Shown here piece by piece: positions 25,811 through 34,977 of a stretch of 64,000 bases of DNA. Position numbers and translations under genes: made by a program. This DNA is from Flavobacteriaceae bacterium PS02336 (GTDB lineage: Bacteria; Bacteroidota; Bacteroidia; Flavobacteriales; Flavobacteriaceae), in NCBI GenBank assembly GCA_029960065.1, contig JASCOF010000002.1:248001-312000 (forward strand), read 5' to 3'. Numbering within the stretch: the stretch's first letter is position 1; the number at the start of each line of letters is the position of its first letter. The notes under the pieces were generated by a model. It saw only the letters and a program-made list of their open reading frames with translations. It ran no database searches and was not told the origin of the DNA.

Positions 25811-27370
25811 ATGAAATATAAAATATTCAATTATATAGCAGTTTTCTTTTCGCTTGCTTTGGTAACCACAAGCTGCGTAGACAATGAAGACTTAGAACAG
25901 CTGGATCCTAACAACAATGCAGTCGATTCATTTTGGAAAACAGATGAAGATGCGCTTAAAGGTGTAAATGCAGCGTATGGAAGTTTATTAACAGATGGTA
26001 CTTACATGAGAAGTACACCTTTATTGCTGGATGTAAAAGCAGATGATTCGCGTACCAACAGCCCTTGGGGTTCTATGTACAATGTTGGGCATTTTAACTC
26101 AAACGTAGCCGATGCATCAATCTACGGATGGGCTTATGAAACCTATTATCAAGGAATTTATCGTGCCAATCAAGTATTGACAAATGTACCAGGAATTGAT
26201 TTTGAAGATGACGCTTTAAAAAATAGAATCTTAGGACAGGCTTATTTTTTAAGAGGTTTGTTTTTATTCCACGCAGTGAATATGTTTAAAAATGTTCCAA
26301 TTCCAACAGAATTAGCGGTTTATTATCCTCAAAAAACACAAGAAGAAGGATGGGCACAAGTAATAGCAGACTTTAAAGCTGCTGCAGAATTACTTCCAAA
26401 TTCTTATACGGGTGTTTCAGGATTAGATGCAGGGCAAAAAGGGCGCGCAACAAAAGGAGCTGCCTTAGGATATTTAGGAAAAGCGTATTTGTTTACTAAA
26501 GATTTTACTAATGCCAGAACCACTTTTAAACAAGTAATAGATTTAGGGGTTTATTCTCTGACAGCAAATTATAGAGACAATTTTACTACTGCAAACGAAA
26601 ATAATTCGGAATCTCTTTTTGAAGTACAATTTAGCAGAGATGCCGGTGGAGTTGATTTAGGCTGGGGCGGCGCTCCTGCTTCGGGCTGGGGGAAAACATC
26701 AGCAAGAGCAATTACTTACGCACCGCGTGCTTTTGGTTGGACAGATGTACAGCCAACTTGGGCATTGTTTAATGAATTTAAAGAAGAAAAAACAAAAACA
26801 GGAGCAGACGATCCTCGTTTAGATGCTACTATTTTCTACAATAAACCGGGAACAAAACTATACGGAAAAGATTTTGCGGCTTTCTATGCTTCAAGTCCTG
26901 CTGATTTAAATGATCTTTTTTGCAGAAAATATCAAAATTCTGACGGTGAATTTGCAGACGAATACGACTGGCGTTCTGGAATCAATGAGCGTTTATTGCG
27001 ATATGCAGATATTCTTTTAATGTACGCAGAATGTTTGAACGAAACAGGAGATACACCGGGAGCTTATACTTACATTCAAATGGTAAGAAACAGAGTAAAT
27101 CTTCCTGATTTAGCAACAACAAAACCAGGACTCACACAAGAGCAGATGAGAGAACAGATTGGTCACGAAAGATTTTTGGAATTCCCTCTTGAAGGACACC
27201 GTTTTGACGATATCCGTCGTTGGGGATGGCTCCAAAACCCGACAAAATTGGCTTGGCTGAAAGCAAGAGACAATGAATTCAATTCTTACACAGCCGGACG
27301 TGAATATTTCCCAATTCCACAGCTGGAAATGGATAATAATCCAGGGACAGTCCAAAATGATAGTTATTGA
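25811..27370 (+). CDS. SusD/RagB-like surface lipoprotein
   Basis: A 519-residue protein with a lipoprotein signal (ALVTTSCVDNED; Cys22). It has the SusD family order: an N-terminal helix pair with FWKTDEDALKGVNAAYGSLL, a TPR-type region with GKAYLFTKDFTNARTTFKQVI, and the C-terminal RFLEFPLEGHRFDDIRRWG followed by FPIPQLEMDNNPG. It binds glycans at the surface and closes over the SusC barrel. It follows susC by 30 bp. The acidic residues after the lipobox Cys are consistent with surface export in Bacteroidota. Confidence 0.95.
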   Translation: MKYKIFNYIAVFFSLALVTTSCVDNEDLEQLDPNNNAVDSFWKTDEDALKGVNAAYGSLLTDGTYMRSTPLLLDVKADDSRTNSPWGSMYNVGHFNSNVADASIYGWAYETYYQGIYRANQVLTNVPGIDFEDDALKNRILGQAYFLRGLFLFHAVNMFKNVPIPTELAVYYPQKTQEEGWAQVIADFKAAAELLPNSYTGVSGLDAGQKGRATKGAALGYLGKAYLFTKDFTNARTTFKQVIDLGVYSLTANYRDNFTTANENNSESLFEVQFSRDAGGVDLGWGGAPASGWGKTSARAITYAPRAFGWTDVQPTWALFNEFKEEKTKTGADDPRLDATIFYNKPGTKLYGKDFAAFYASSPADLNDLFCRKYQNSDGEFADEYDWRSGINERLLRYADILLMYAECLNETGDTPGAYTYIQMVRNRVNLPDLATTKPGLTQEQMREQIGHERFLEFPLEGHRFDDIRRWGWLQNPTKLAWLKARDNEFNSYTAGREYFPIPQLEMDNNPGTVQNDSY

Positions 27371-27388
27371 GTTTGCAGTCTCAGTTCT

Positions 27389-27419
27389 CAGTTTACAGTA
27401 AGACAGTGACTGTAAACTG
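27389..27419. repeat. Hairpin just after the susD gene
   Basis: Perfect 11-bp arms, CAGTTTACAGT and ACTGTAAACTG, with a 9-base loop and no T-run. It looks like an mRNA-stabilising or REP-type hairpin. Confidence 0.5.
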
Positions 27420-27458
27420 CGACTGCGACTAAAAAAAATGGAGTTAGTTTGAATCCTT

Positions 27459-27496
27459 AATATCATGTGAAGGCTTAAAAATCTTCACATGATATT
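27459..27496 (+). promoter_or_regulatory. Intercistronic hairpin before the GH51 gene
   Basis: Perfect 14-bp arms, AATATCATGTGAAG and CTTCACATGATATT, enclose a 10-base loop 17 bp before the next ATG. There is no poly-T run after it. It may act as a partial terminator or as a processing/stability element that lowers enzyme expression relative to SusC/D. Confidence 0.5.
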
Positions 27497-27512
27497 ATAA
27501 CTAAAAAATATT

Positions 27513-29051
27513 ATGAAAAAAGCACTTTTAATTACATTTCTTATTTCGTTTTACAGTCAGCTGAATTTCGCGCAGACGACAATAACCATTAAAAACACAA
27601 CCGATGCACCAACAATTGACAAAAACATTTATGGTCATTTTGCAGAACATTTAGGACGCTGTATTTACGGGGGATTTTTTGTGGGAGATACTTCAAAAAT
27701 TCCAAATACAAACGGAGTACGAAATGATATTATTAAGGCTTTAAAAGAGTTGAAAATTCCAAATTTAAGATGGCCGGGAGGTTGTTTTGCAGATACTTAT
27801 CATTGGAAAGACGGAATAGGACCAAAAGAACAAAGACCAACAATTGTAAACAAATGGTGGGGAGGTGTAACCGAAGACAACAGTTTCGGAACGCATGATT
27901 TCCTGAATATGTGTGAACTTCTGGGCGCAGAACCGTATTTATCTGGAAACGTAGGAAGCGGAACAGTTCAAGAATTGTCGGATTGGGTTCAATACACCAA
28001 CTTCAGCGGTAAAAGTCCCATGAGTGATTTACGTGCTAAGAATGGAAGAAAAGAACCATGGAAAGTGAAGTATTGGGGAATTGGAAATGAAGCTTGGGGA
28101 TGCGGTGGAAATATGACCGCAGAATATTATGCAGGAGAATATCGCAAGTATGCGACTTTCATGTCAGATTGGGAAAATACAGGCGGCATTACCCGCATTG
28201 CTTCAGGATCAAACAGCTCCGATTACAATTGGACAGAAGTTTTAATGAAAGGCATTCCGCTGAATATGTTGGGCGGCGTTGGTGTTCATCATTATGCCGT
28301 AATTGACTGGGGTAAAAAAGGAGACGATAGAAATTTTACAGAAGAAGGTTATTTCAAAACTATGCAGTCGGCTTTAAAAATGGAAGAATTGGTTACGAAA
28401 CATTCGGCTATTATGGATAAATATGATCCCGAGAAAAAAGTAGCCATGATTGTAGATGAATGGGGAGGCTGGTACGAAGTAGAAAAAGGAACTAATCCAG
28501 GATTTTTATACCAGCAGAATACCATGCGTGATGCCGTTTTAGCAGGAGCAACTCTTAATATTTTCAATAACCATGCAGATAGAGTTCGTATGGCAAATCT
28601 AGCGCAATGTGTAAATGTTTTACAAGCCGTACTCCTTACAGATAAAGCCAAAATGATTACGACACCAACGTATCATGTAATGAAAATGTACAGCGTTCAT
28701 CAAGATGCAAAATTATTGCCTGTTAGTTTTAATTCTCCAAATTATACTTTTAATGGAGAAACACTTCCTGCAGTTTCAGCATCGGCATCAAAAGATAAAA
28801 ACGGAGCAGTCCATATTTCATTGGTTAATGTTGATGCAAAAAACAAGAACAAAATCGAAATTGATGTAAAAGATTTGGGCGTGAAAAACTTCACGGGAAC
28901 AGTTATAACATCGGCGAAATTACAAGATTACAATTCATTTGAGAATCCAGAAAAAATTGCTCCAACAGCATTTAAAGGTTTCGAAAACAAAAAAGGAAAA
29001 CTTGAAATTACTATTCCTCCTTTCTCAGTAGTTGTTTTAGAAGGAAAATAA
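27513..29051 (+). CDS. GH51 alpha-L-arabinofuranosidase, exported
   Basis: A 512-residue glycosidase with a signal peptide (about 1-20, ending NFAQ). The acid/base is Glu193 in WGIGNEAWGCGG and the nucleophile is Glu316 in MIVDEWGGW. The substrate-site segments GHFAEHLGR and RWPGGCFADTYHW are also intact. The C-terminal beta-sandwich ends at FSVVVLEGK. It removes terminal alpha-L-arabinofuranosyl residues from arabinan or arabinoxylan and would act in the periplasm. It starts the enzyme block after SusC/D. A remnant of a second GH51 gene lies at 36102-36238. Confidence 0.94.
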   Translation: MKKALLITFLISFYSQLNFAQTTITIKNTTDAPTIDKNIYGHFAEHLGRCIYGGFFVGDTSKIPNTNGVRNDIIKALKELKIPNLRWPGGCFADTYHWKDGIGPKEQRPTIVNKWWGGVTEDNSFGTHDFLNMCELLGAEPYLSGNVGSGTVQELSDWVQYTNFSGKSPMSDLRAKNGRKEPWKVKYWGIGNEAWGCGGNMTAEYYAGEYRKYATFMSDWENTGGITRIASGSNSSDYNWTEVLMKGIPLNMLGGVGVHHYAVIDWGKKGDDRNFTEEGYFKTMQSALKMEELVTKHSAIMDKYDPEKKVAMIVDEWGGWYEVEKGTNPGFLYQQNTMRDAVLAGATLNIFNNHADRVRMANLAQCVNVLQAVLLTDKAKMITTPTYHVMKMYSVHQDAKLLPVSFNSPNYTFNGETLPAVSASASKDKNGAVHISLVNVDAKNKNKIEIDVKDLGVKNFTGTVITSAKLQDYNSFENPEKIAPTAFKGFENKKGKLEITIPPFSVVVLEGK

Positions 29052-29062
29052 AATAGAAGCAG

Positions 29063-30682
29063 ATGAAAAAAGAAAACTTCAGTTTAAAAATTATCTCTTT
29101 CATCGGATTTTTTGCAGCAGCAATTCTAATGACGAGCTGTTCCAAAGATGATCCGGCATTAGAACCAGAACCGCCTGTAGTAGTTGATCCGCCTGTGGTT
29201 ACACCAACATTTAACGGACCGACTTATGCAGACAATTATACGGCGTTTGCAGGCTGGGCAACTCGATCACAATGGAATCTGGCAAACGTGCACGATCCGT
29301 CGGTCGAAAAATCGGGAGAATATTATTATATGTATCAAACTGATGCTTCGTATGGAAATGCACATGAAGGCAACGGACATTTTTTCTACAGAAGATCGAA
29401 AGATTTAATCAGCTGGGAATTTATGGGACCTTCAATGCTTCAAGCGCCTGTTTGGGTAAAAGATTCTCTAAATAATAAAAGAGCAAGAATGAATCCGGCA
29501 CTTCCTCCAATAACAAATCCAAGTTACGGATTTTGGGCACCATGTGTTCGAAAAGTGGGGAATGTTTTCAGAATGTATTACAGCATTGTGGTCACGAATC
29601 CAATTACTGGAACTGATACCAATACTTCTTGGACAGAACGCGCTTTTATTGGTTTAGCAGAAACTACAGATCTGGCTTCTAATAATTGGGTAGATAAAGG
29701 AATGGTAGTCTGCTCAGAACCAGACGGCGTAAAAAGCTATGTAAGAAACGGAGGAAACGATTGGGATGCTTATTTTAAATTCAACGCCATTGATCCGAGT
29801 TTTATTGAAACTCCAGAAGGCGAACAATATTTAATTTACGGTTCATGGCATTCAGGAATTGCTGCTTTAAAACTGAATCCAACAACAGGAAAACCAGATA
29901 AATTAAAGACAATAGACGATTACGGAGTTCGAATTGCCGGCAGAGGAAATGTAAATACAAACCGCTGGCAGGCACTGGAAGGACCAGAAATTATCTACAA
30001 TCCAGACACGCAATATTATTATTTGTTTTTGGCTTATGATGAATTATCGGTCGCATACAATACTCGTGTGGCGCGTTCCAAAAACATTCTTGGTCCTTAC
30101 GTAACCAATACCGGAATCAGTATTACAAACGGGGCAGAATGTTTCCCGATGTTAACGCATCCTTATCAATTTAAAAATCATACAGGTTGGGTTGGTTTTG
30201 CGCACTGTGCTGTTTTCCAAAACCCGACAACCAAACAATGGTTTTATGCTTCGCAGGCGCGTCTGCCAGAAGGAGTTGCAGGAATCAATGTTTCCAATGC
30301 AGTCATGATGGGGCATGTTCACAGCATTCAATGGACAGAAGATGGATGGCCTGTGATAGAACCTGAGCGTTATGCCGGAGTACCAACAACGACTTTTGCA
30401 GAAGGAAATCTGGTAGGAACTTGGGAACAGATTACAATGAATTATCAATACAAAACCATGCAGAAATCGGTTACGATTTTTTTAACCGCAGATAAAAAAG
30501 TAAGCGGTGATATAACAGGCACATGGTCTTACGATCCTGCTAAAAAAATCGCTACCATAAACGGAGTAAAATGCAACGTAATTGATGCTTGGGATTGGGA
30601 ATCAGCAACCAGAAAAGTGACGTTAAGTTATACTGGAATCAACAGCGCAGGATTAGCAGTTTGGGGTAAAAAAGTAAACTAG
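29063..30682 (+). CDS. GH43 lipoprotein, endo-arabinanase-like, with extra C-terminal domain
   Basis: A 539-residue protein with a lipobox (ILMTSC; Cys26), a Pro/Val-rich linker (about 33-48) and a five-bladed propeller. The catalytic base is Asp78 in VHDPSV, the pKa-modulating Asp is in FNAIDPSFIE, and the acid is probably the Glu in RWQALEGPEIIY. After the propeller, about 100 residues (from about 440, LVGTWEQITMN) form a separate lipocalin-like or beta domain. Family and spacing fit endo-1,5-alpha-L-arabinanases. As a lipoprotein it could face the outside and cut arabinan before import. It lies 11 bp after the GH51 gene. Confidence 0.85.
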   Translation: MKKENFSLKIISFIGFFAAAILMTSCSKDDPALEPEPPVVVDPPVVTPTFNGPTYADNYTAFAGWATRSQWNLANVHDPSVEKSGEYYYMYQTDASYGNAHEGNGHFFYRRSKDLISWEFMGPSMLQAPVWVKDSLNNKRARMNPALPPITNPSYGFWAPCVRKVGNVFRMYYSIVVTNPITGTDTNTSWTERAFIGLAETTDLASNNWVDKGMVVCSEPDGVKSYVRNGGNDWDAYFKFNAIDPSFIETPEGEQYLIYGSWHSGIAALKLNPTTGKPDKLKTIDDYGVRIAGRGNVNTNRWQALEGPEIIYNPDTQYYYLFLAYDELSVAYNTRVARSKNILGPYVTNTGISITNGAECFPMLTHPYQFKNHTGWVGFAHCAVFQNPTTKQWFYASQARLPEGVAGINVSNAVMMGHVHSIQWTEDGWPVIEPERYAGVPTTTFAEGNLVGTWEQITMNYQYKTMQKSVTIFLTADKKVSGDITGTWSYDPAKKIATINGVKCNVIDAWDWESATRKVTLSYTGINSAGLAVWGKKVN

Positions 30683-30727
30683 AAAATTCCAATTTTTTAA
30701 ATGCCAAATTCCAAGTATTATAGAATA

Positions 30728-30882
30728 GCCACTCCCGATAGCTATCGGGATAAAGGATTAAAAAGATTAAAAAAATAATCTGCGAGAGAAAAATAAGCCG
30801 CGACTCGTGGCAAAAAAAACAGACATAGATTTTAAAAATAAATCCATTTAATCTGTGAATCCCGATAGCTATCGGGAGTGGC
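30728..30882. repeat. Inverted pair of GCCACTCCCGATAGC repeats
   Basis: Two 24-bp arms in opposite orientation (30728-30751 and 30859-30882), each containing the perfect palindrome CCCGATAGCTATCGGG, the same one found at 10120. Between them lie GGATTAAAAAGATT and ACTCGTGGC words of the GCCACGAATT family. The repeat fills the gap between two GH43 genes. Confidence 0.75.
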
Positions 30883-30898
30883 AAAAAAAAAGTAACAA

Positions 30899-31843
30899 AT
30901 GAAAAACCTATTTATAAACCTTTCTGTTTTGCTTTTATCGATTGTGGGAACAGCACAATCGGTAAAATTTAATAACCCAATTATAAAAGATAAATACACA
31001 GGAGATCCTGCTGCTTTGGTTTATAAAGACAAAGTGTATTTGTATGCTGGTCACGATGAAGCACCAAATGATTTTCATTTTTATAAGATGAATGAATGGC
31101 TGGTGTATTCTTCTTCGGACATGAAGAAATGGGAATCGCATCCCGTGCCTTTAAAAGTAACCGATTTTAAATGGGCAAAAAGTGATGCCTGGGCTTCGCA
31201 GGTTATCGAGAGAAACGGAAAATTTTACTGGTATGTAACGGTTGAACACGGCACTGTAAAAGGAAAATCGATTGGAGTTGCTGTTGCCGATAATCCGCTT
31301 GGACCTTTTAAAGATGCATTGGGAAAGGCACTAATTACCAATGATATGACCAAGTTCAGCGAAATAACATGGGACGATATTGATCCAACGGTTTTTATTG
31401 ATACTGACGGACAAGCCTATCTGTTTTGGGGAAATACAGCCTGTCATTATGCTAAATTAAAAGAAAATATGACGGAAATAGATGGTGAAATTCATCACAT
31501 AAAGCTTCCAAATTTTACAGAAGCACCATGGATTCACAAACATAAAGACTGGTATTATTTATCGTATGCTTATGAATTTCCTGAAAAAATAGCTTACGCA
31601 ATGAGTAAATCCATTACTGGACCTTGGGAGTTTAAAGGAATTTTGAATGAAATTGCAGGAAACAGCAATACGAATCATCAATCCATAATTGATTTTAAAG
31701 GGCAATCTTATTTCATTTATCACAACGGAGCATCAAAACCAGACGGCGGAAGTTTTAGAAGATCAGTCTGTGTCGATAAATTATTTTATAACAAAGACGG
31801 AACGATGAAACGTGTTGTAATGACCTCTGAAGGAATTCAATAG
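30899..31843 (+). CDS. GH43 family glycosidase, periplasmic
   Basis: A 314-residue single-domain five-bladed propeller with a signal peptide (about 1-19, SIVGTAQS). The base is Asp36 in TGDPAALV, the second Asp is in WDDIDPTVF and the acid Glu is in FTEAPWI. Compact GH43 enzymes with this GDPAALV start are mostly alpha-L-arabinofuranosidases or beta-xylosidases; the locus favours arabinofuranosidase. It is separated from the preceding GH43 gene by the repeat at 30728-30882, which suggests that this interval has been reshuffled. Confidence 0.85.
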   Translation: MKNLFINLSVLLLSIVGTAQSVKFNNPIIKDKYTGDPAALVYKDKVYLYAGHDEAPNDFHFYKMNEWLVYSSSDMKKWESHPVPLKVTDFKWAKSDAWASQVIERNGKFYWYVTVEHGTVKGKSIGVAVADNPLGPFKDALGKALITNDMTKFSEITWDDIDPTVFIDTDGQAYLFWGNTACHYAKLKENMTEIDGEIHHIKLPNFTEAPWIHKHKDWYYLSYAYEFPEKIAYAMSKSITGPWEFKGILNEIAGNSNTNHQSIIDFKGQSYFIYHNGASKPDGGSFRRSVCVDKLFYNKDGTMKRVVMTSEGIQ

Positions 31844-31923
31844 ATTGTCAGTCTGAGCGAAGTCGAAGACAGTCACGTTCGCAGTTTTCAGCAACCAAAC
31901 TTAAATTTACTTACATAACTTAT

Positions 31924-32904
31924 ATGGTTTACAAAAATATAAAATATGCACTTTCTGTACTAAGCTTTTTGATTGGCTGGGGATGTTTTGCGCAGGATAT
32001 TGTCGTACACGATCCAGTTGTTATCAAACAAAAAGACACATACTATTTATATTGTACAGGCAACGGAATAAGTGTTTTTAGTTCGAAAGATTTAAAAAAA
32101 TGGAACAAAGAGTCACAGGTTTTTGCAGAAAAACCAGTTTGGGCAGATGGTGTTGCAGCCGATTTTAAAAACCACATTTGGGCGCCGGATATTTCATTTC
32201 ATAACAACACTTATTATCTGTATTATTCGGTTTCGGCTTTTGCCAAAAATACTTCGGCGATTGGCGTTGCGACTAATACGACTTTAGACTCAAAAGATAA
32301 AAATTACAAATGGGTCGATCACGGAATTGTAATTCAATCACAACCAAATAGAGATATGTGGAACGCCATTGATCCGAATTTAGTCTTTGATGAAAACAAT
32401 ACACCTTGGCTTTCTTTCGGTTCTTTTTGGGAAGGATTGAAATTGGTAAAACTAAATTCCGATTTAAAATCGATTGCAGAACCTCAGGAATGGCATACGA
32501 TCGCAAAACGCAAAAGATCTTTTGAATTAGCAGACTCAGATCCGGGAGATGGCGCGCTGGAAGCTCCTTTTATCTTTAAGAAAAACGGTTATTATTATCA
32601 ATTTCTTTCTTGGGATTTGTGCTGTCGCGGAGAAAAAAGCACTTACAAAGTGGTCGTTGGAAGATCAAAAAATGTCACTGGACCTTATTTAGATAAAGAC
32701 GGAAAACCGCTCGATCAAGGCGGAGGAAGTTTAATAGTTCAAGGTGATGAAAATTACTTTGGCGCAGGCCACAACAGCGCTTATACTTTTGACGGAAAAG
32801 ATTATATGTTTTATCATGCTTATGAAAAAAAGTCCAATGGAACGCCAAAATTAGTGGTTAGAGAAATTAAATGGGATGCCGATTTCTGGCCTGTTTTAAA
32901 ATAG
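31924..32904 (+). CDS. GH43 endo-1,5-alpha-L-arabinanase
   Basis: A 326-residue propeller enzyme with a signal peptide ending near CFAQ. The catalytic base is Asp30 (VVHDPVVI), the central Asp is in NAIDPNLVF and the acid Glu is in LEAPFIF. The late histidine that helps coordinate the metal in arabinanases is in FGAGHNSAYTF. Motif order and length match classical endo-arabinanases. It cuts internal alpha-1,5 links of arabinan. It lies 12 bp upstream of the GH127 gene. Confidence 0.88.
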   Translation: MVYKNIKYALSVLSFLIGWGCFAQDIVVHDPVVIKQKDTYYLYCTGNGISVFSSKDLKKWNKESQVFAEKPVWADGVAADFKNHIWAPDISFHNNTYYLYYSVSAFAKNTSAIGVATNTTLDSKDKNYKWVDHGIVIQSQPNRDMWNAIDPNLVFDENNTPWLSFGSFWEGLKLVKLNSDLKSIAEPQEWHTIAKRKRSFELADSDPGDGALEAPFIFKKNGYYYQFLSWDLCCRGEKSTYKVVVGRSKNVTGPYLDKDGKPLDQGGGSLIVQGDENYFGAGHNSAYTFDGKDYMFYHAYEKKSNGTPKLVVREIKWDADFWPVLK

Positions 32905-32916
32905 AATACAAATACA

Positions 32917-34896
32917 ATGAAGAAATATAACTTACCAATTTTAACGATTTTAATGTTATTACTTGTTTTGGCTTCTTGTAAGGAAACCAAAAACAATGTG
33001 GTGCAAAATAAAACATCGGCCTTAAAAGCAGGTTATGAAATCGAACCAGTTAACATTCAAAATGTAAAACTTACAGATTCTTTTTGGCTTCCAATTATCA
33101 AAAGAGTCCAAGAAGTAACAATCGAATATGCGATTAAGAAATGTGATGAAGAAGGTCGTTTTGAAAACTTTTTAATTGCTGGAAAACAAAAAACTGGAAA
33201 AGTGCGAGGCGATATGCCTTTTGATGATACCGATGTTTACAAAATCATTGAAGGCGCATCTAATACTTTAATCAGTGCTCCGAATCCGAAATTGGAGAGA
33301 GTTCTGGATTCGATGATTGCCATTGTAAAAATTGGTCAGGAACCAGACGGATATATTACTACTTGGAGAACGATAAACCCTGCAAAACCGCCGGCACCTT
33401 GGGTTCCTGTAATTGAGGGAAAACGATGGGAATCTTTACAAATCAGCCACGAATTATACAATCCAGGACATTTAATCGAAGCGGCAATCGTGCATTATGA
33501 AGCCACACGAAAAACCAATTTTCTAGATATTGCCATAAAAGCAGCCGATATGCTGGTACGAACTTTTGGCGATAATCCGGGTCAGGTAAAAGGGGTTCCA
33601 GGGCATCAGATTGTAGAAACGGGTTTAATAAAATTGTATCAGATTACAGGAAAAGAAGAGTATCTGAAATTGGCCAAATACTATTTGGATAATCGCGGGA
33701 ATCCAGACAATCATAAATTATACGGAGAATATGCTCAGGATCATATGCCTGTTGTGCAGCAAAAAGAAGCAGTTGGACATGCCGTTCGCGCTGTTTACAT
33801 GTATGCGGGAATGACAGATATTGTAGCCATGACCAAAGATAAAGCCTATGAAAATGCTGTAAATAGTTTATGGGAAAATATGATCAATAAAAAAATGTAC
33901 ATCACAGGCGGAATTGGTTCAAGACATGACGGTGAAGCTTTTGGAGCAAACTACGAATTGCCAAATCTAACTGCTTATAACGAAACTTGTGCGGCAATTG
34001 GTGATGTTTATTGGAATCACAGACTGCATAATTTATACGGAAAATCGCAATATTTTGATGTGATCGAAAGAACCATGTACAACGGATTAATTTCGGGTAT
34101 TTCGCTTGACGGAAAACAATTTTTTTATCCAAATGCTTTAGAGGCAGATGGAGTTTACAAATCAAATAGAGGTTCTTGTACGCGTCAGGCTTGGTTTGAT
34201 TGTTCTTGCTGTCCGACGAATTTAATTCGTTTTATTCCGTCAATTCCGGGATTGATTTATTCTAAAACCAAGAATGATTTATATGTGAATTTGTATGCTT
34301 CAAACGATGCTTCTTTCAACTTAGGAAAAACTGATTTACAGATTTCGCAGCAGACTTCTTATCCTTGGAACGGAAAAGTTGGAATTTCAGTTAATCCTAG
34401 AAAAGAAAGCAAATTCACAATTAAACTTAGAGTTCCCGGCTGGGCAAGAAATGAAGTTTTGCCAGGAGATTTATATACTTATAAAAAAGCTTCAACTCAA
34501 AAACCAACTATCAGCGTAAATGGAGAAACTTTGGCAATTCAGCCTGAAAATGGTTATTTCAACGTGACTAGAAACTGGAAAAAAGGAGACAAAATCGCTC
34601 TTAATTTTCCCATGGAAGTTCAGGAAGTAGAAACGAATTCAAAGGTAGAAACGAATAAAAACAAAGTCTCTTTAGAATACGGTCCGTTAGTATATGCAGT
34701 TGAAGAAATGGACAACAAAACCAATTTTGATAAGATTAATATTTCGGCTTCGGAGACTTTCAAAGTAAGAAAAGAAGCGAACTTACTGCAAGGTGTAAAT
34801 GTGATCGAAAATTCAAAATTCAAAGCCATTCCCTATTATTCTTGGTCGAATCGCGGCGTTGGGAAAATGAAAGTGTGGATTGATTTTAAAGACTGA
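32917..34896 (+). CDS. GH127 beta-L-arabinofuranosidase, lipoprotein
   Basis: A 659-residue protein with a lipobox (LLVLASC; Cys21) and an (alpha/alpha)6-barrel core. The zinc-thiolate site known from the Bifidobacterium GH127 enzyme is preserved: Glu356-x-Cys358 (NETCAAIGD) and Cys431-Cys432 (DCSCCPTN), one of which is the nucleophile. The family removes beta-L-arabinofuranose, such as that capping plant hydroxyproline-linked arabinans, so this locus is not limited to pectic alpha-arabinan. It is tightly packed after the endo-arabinanase. Confidence 0.9.
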   Translation: MKKYNLPILTILMLLLVLASCKETKNNVVQNKTSALKAGYEIEPVNIQNVKLTDSFWLPIIKRVQEVTIEYAIKKCDEEGRFENFLIAGKQKTGKVRGDMPFDDTDVYKIIEGASNTLISAPNPKLERVLDSMIAIVKIGQEPDGYITTWRTINPAKPPAPWVPVIEGKRWESLQISHELYNPGHLIEAAIVHYEATRKTNFLDIAIKAADMLVRTFGDNPGQVKGVPGHQIVETGLIKLYQITGKEEYLKLAKYYLDNRGNPDNHKLYGEYAQDHMPVVQQKEAVGHAVRAVYMYAGMTDIVAMTKDKAYENAVNSLWENMINKKMYITGGIGSRHDGEAFGANYELPNLTAYNETCAAIGDVYWNHRLHNLYGKSQYFDVIERTMYNGLISGISLDGKQFFYPNALEADGVYKSNRGSCTRQAWFDCSCCPTNLIRFIPSIPGLIYSKTKNDLYVNLYASNDASFNLGKTDLQISQQTSYPWNGKVGISVNPRKESKFTIKLRVPGWARNEVLPGDLYTYKKASTQKPTISVNGETLAIQPENGYFNVTRNWKKGDKIALNFPMEVQEVETNSKVETNKNKVSLEYGPLVYAVEEMDNKTNFDKINISASETFKVRKEANLLQGVNVIENSKFKAIPYYSWSNRGVGKMKVWIDFKD

Positions 34897-34977
34897 ATCT
34901 TGACCTTAGAAAATAGAACAAATATTGAAAGTCTAAATTTCTCGCAAATAAATTAAATTCAAACAAATAAGTATAAC

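Noticed and set aside
31851..31870. GTCTGAGCGAAGTCGAAGAC, a word I associate with scattered Flavobacterium repeats
   Set aside because: Only one copy was found in this window, so repeat status cannot be shown here.
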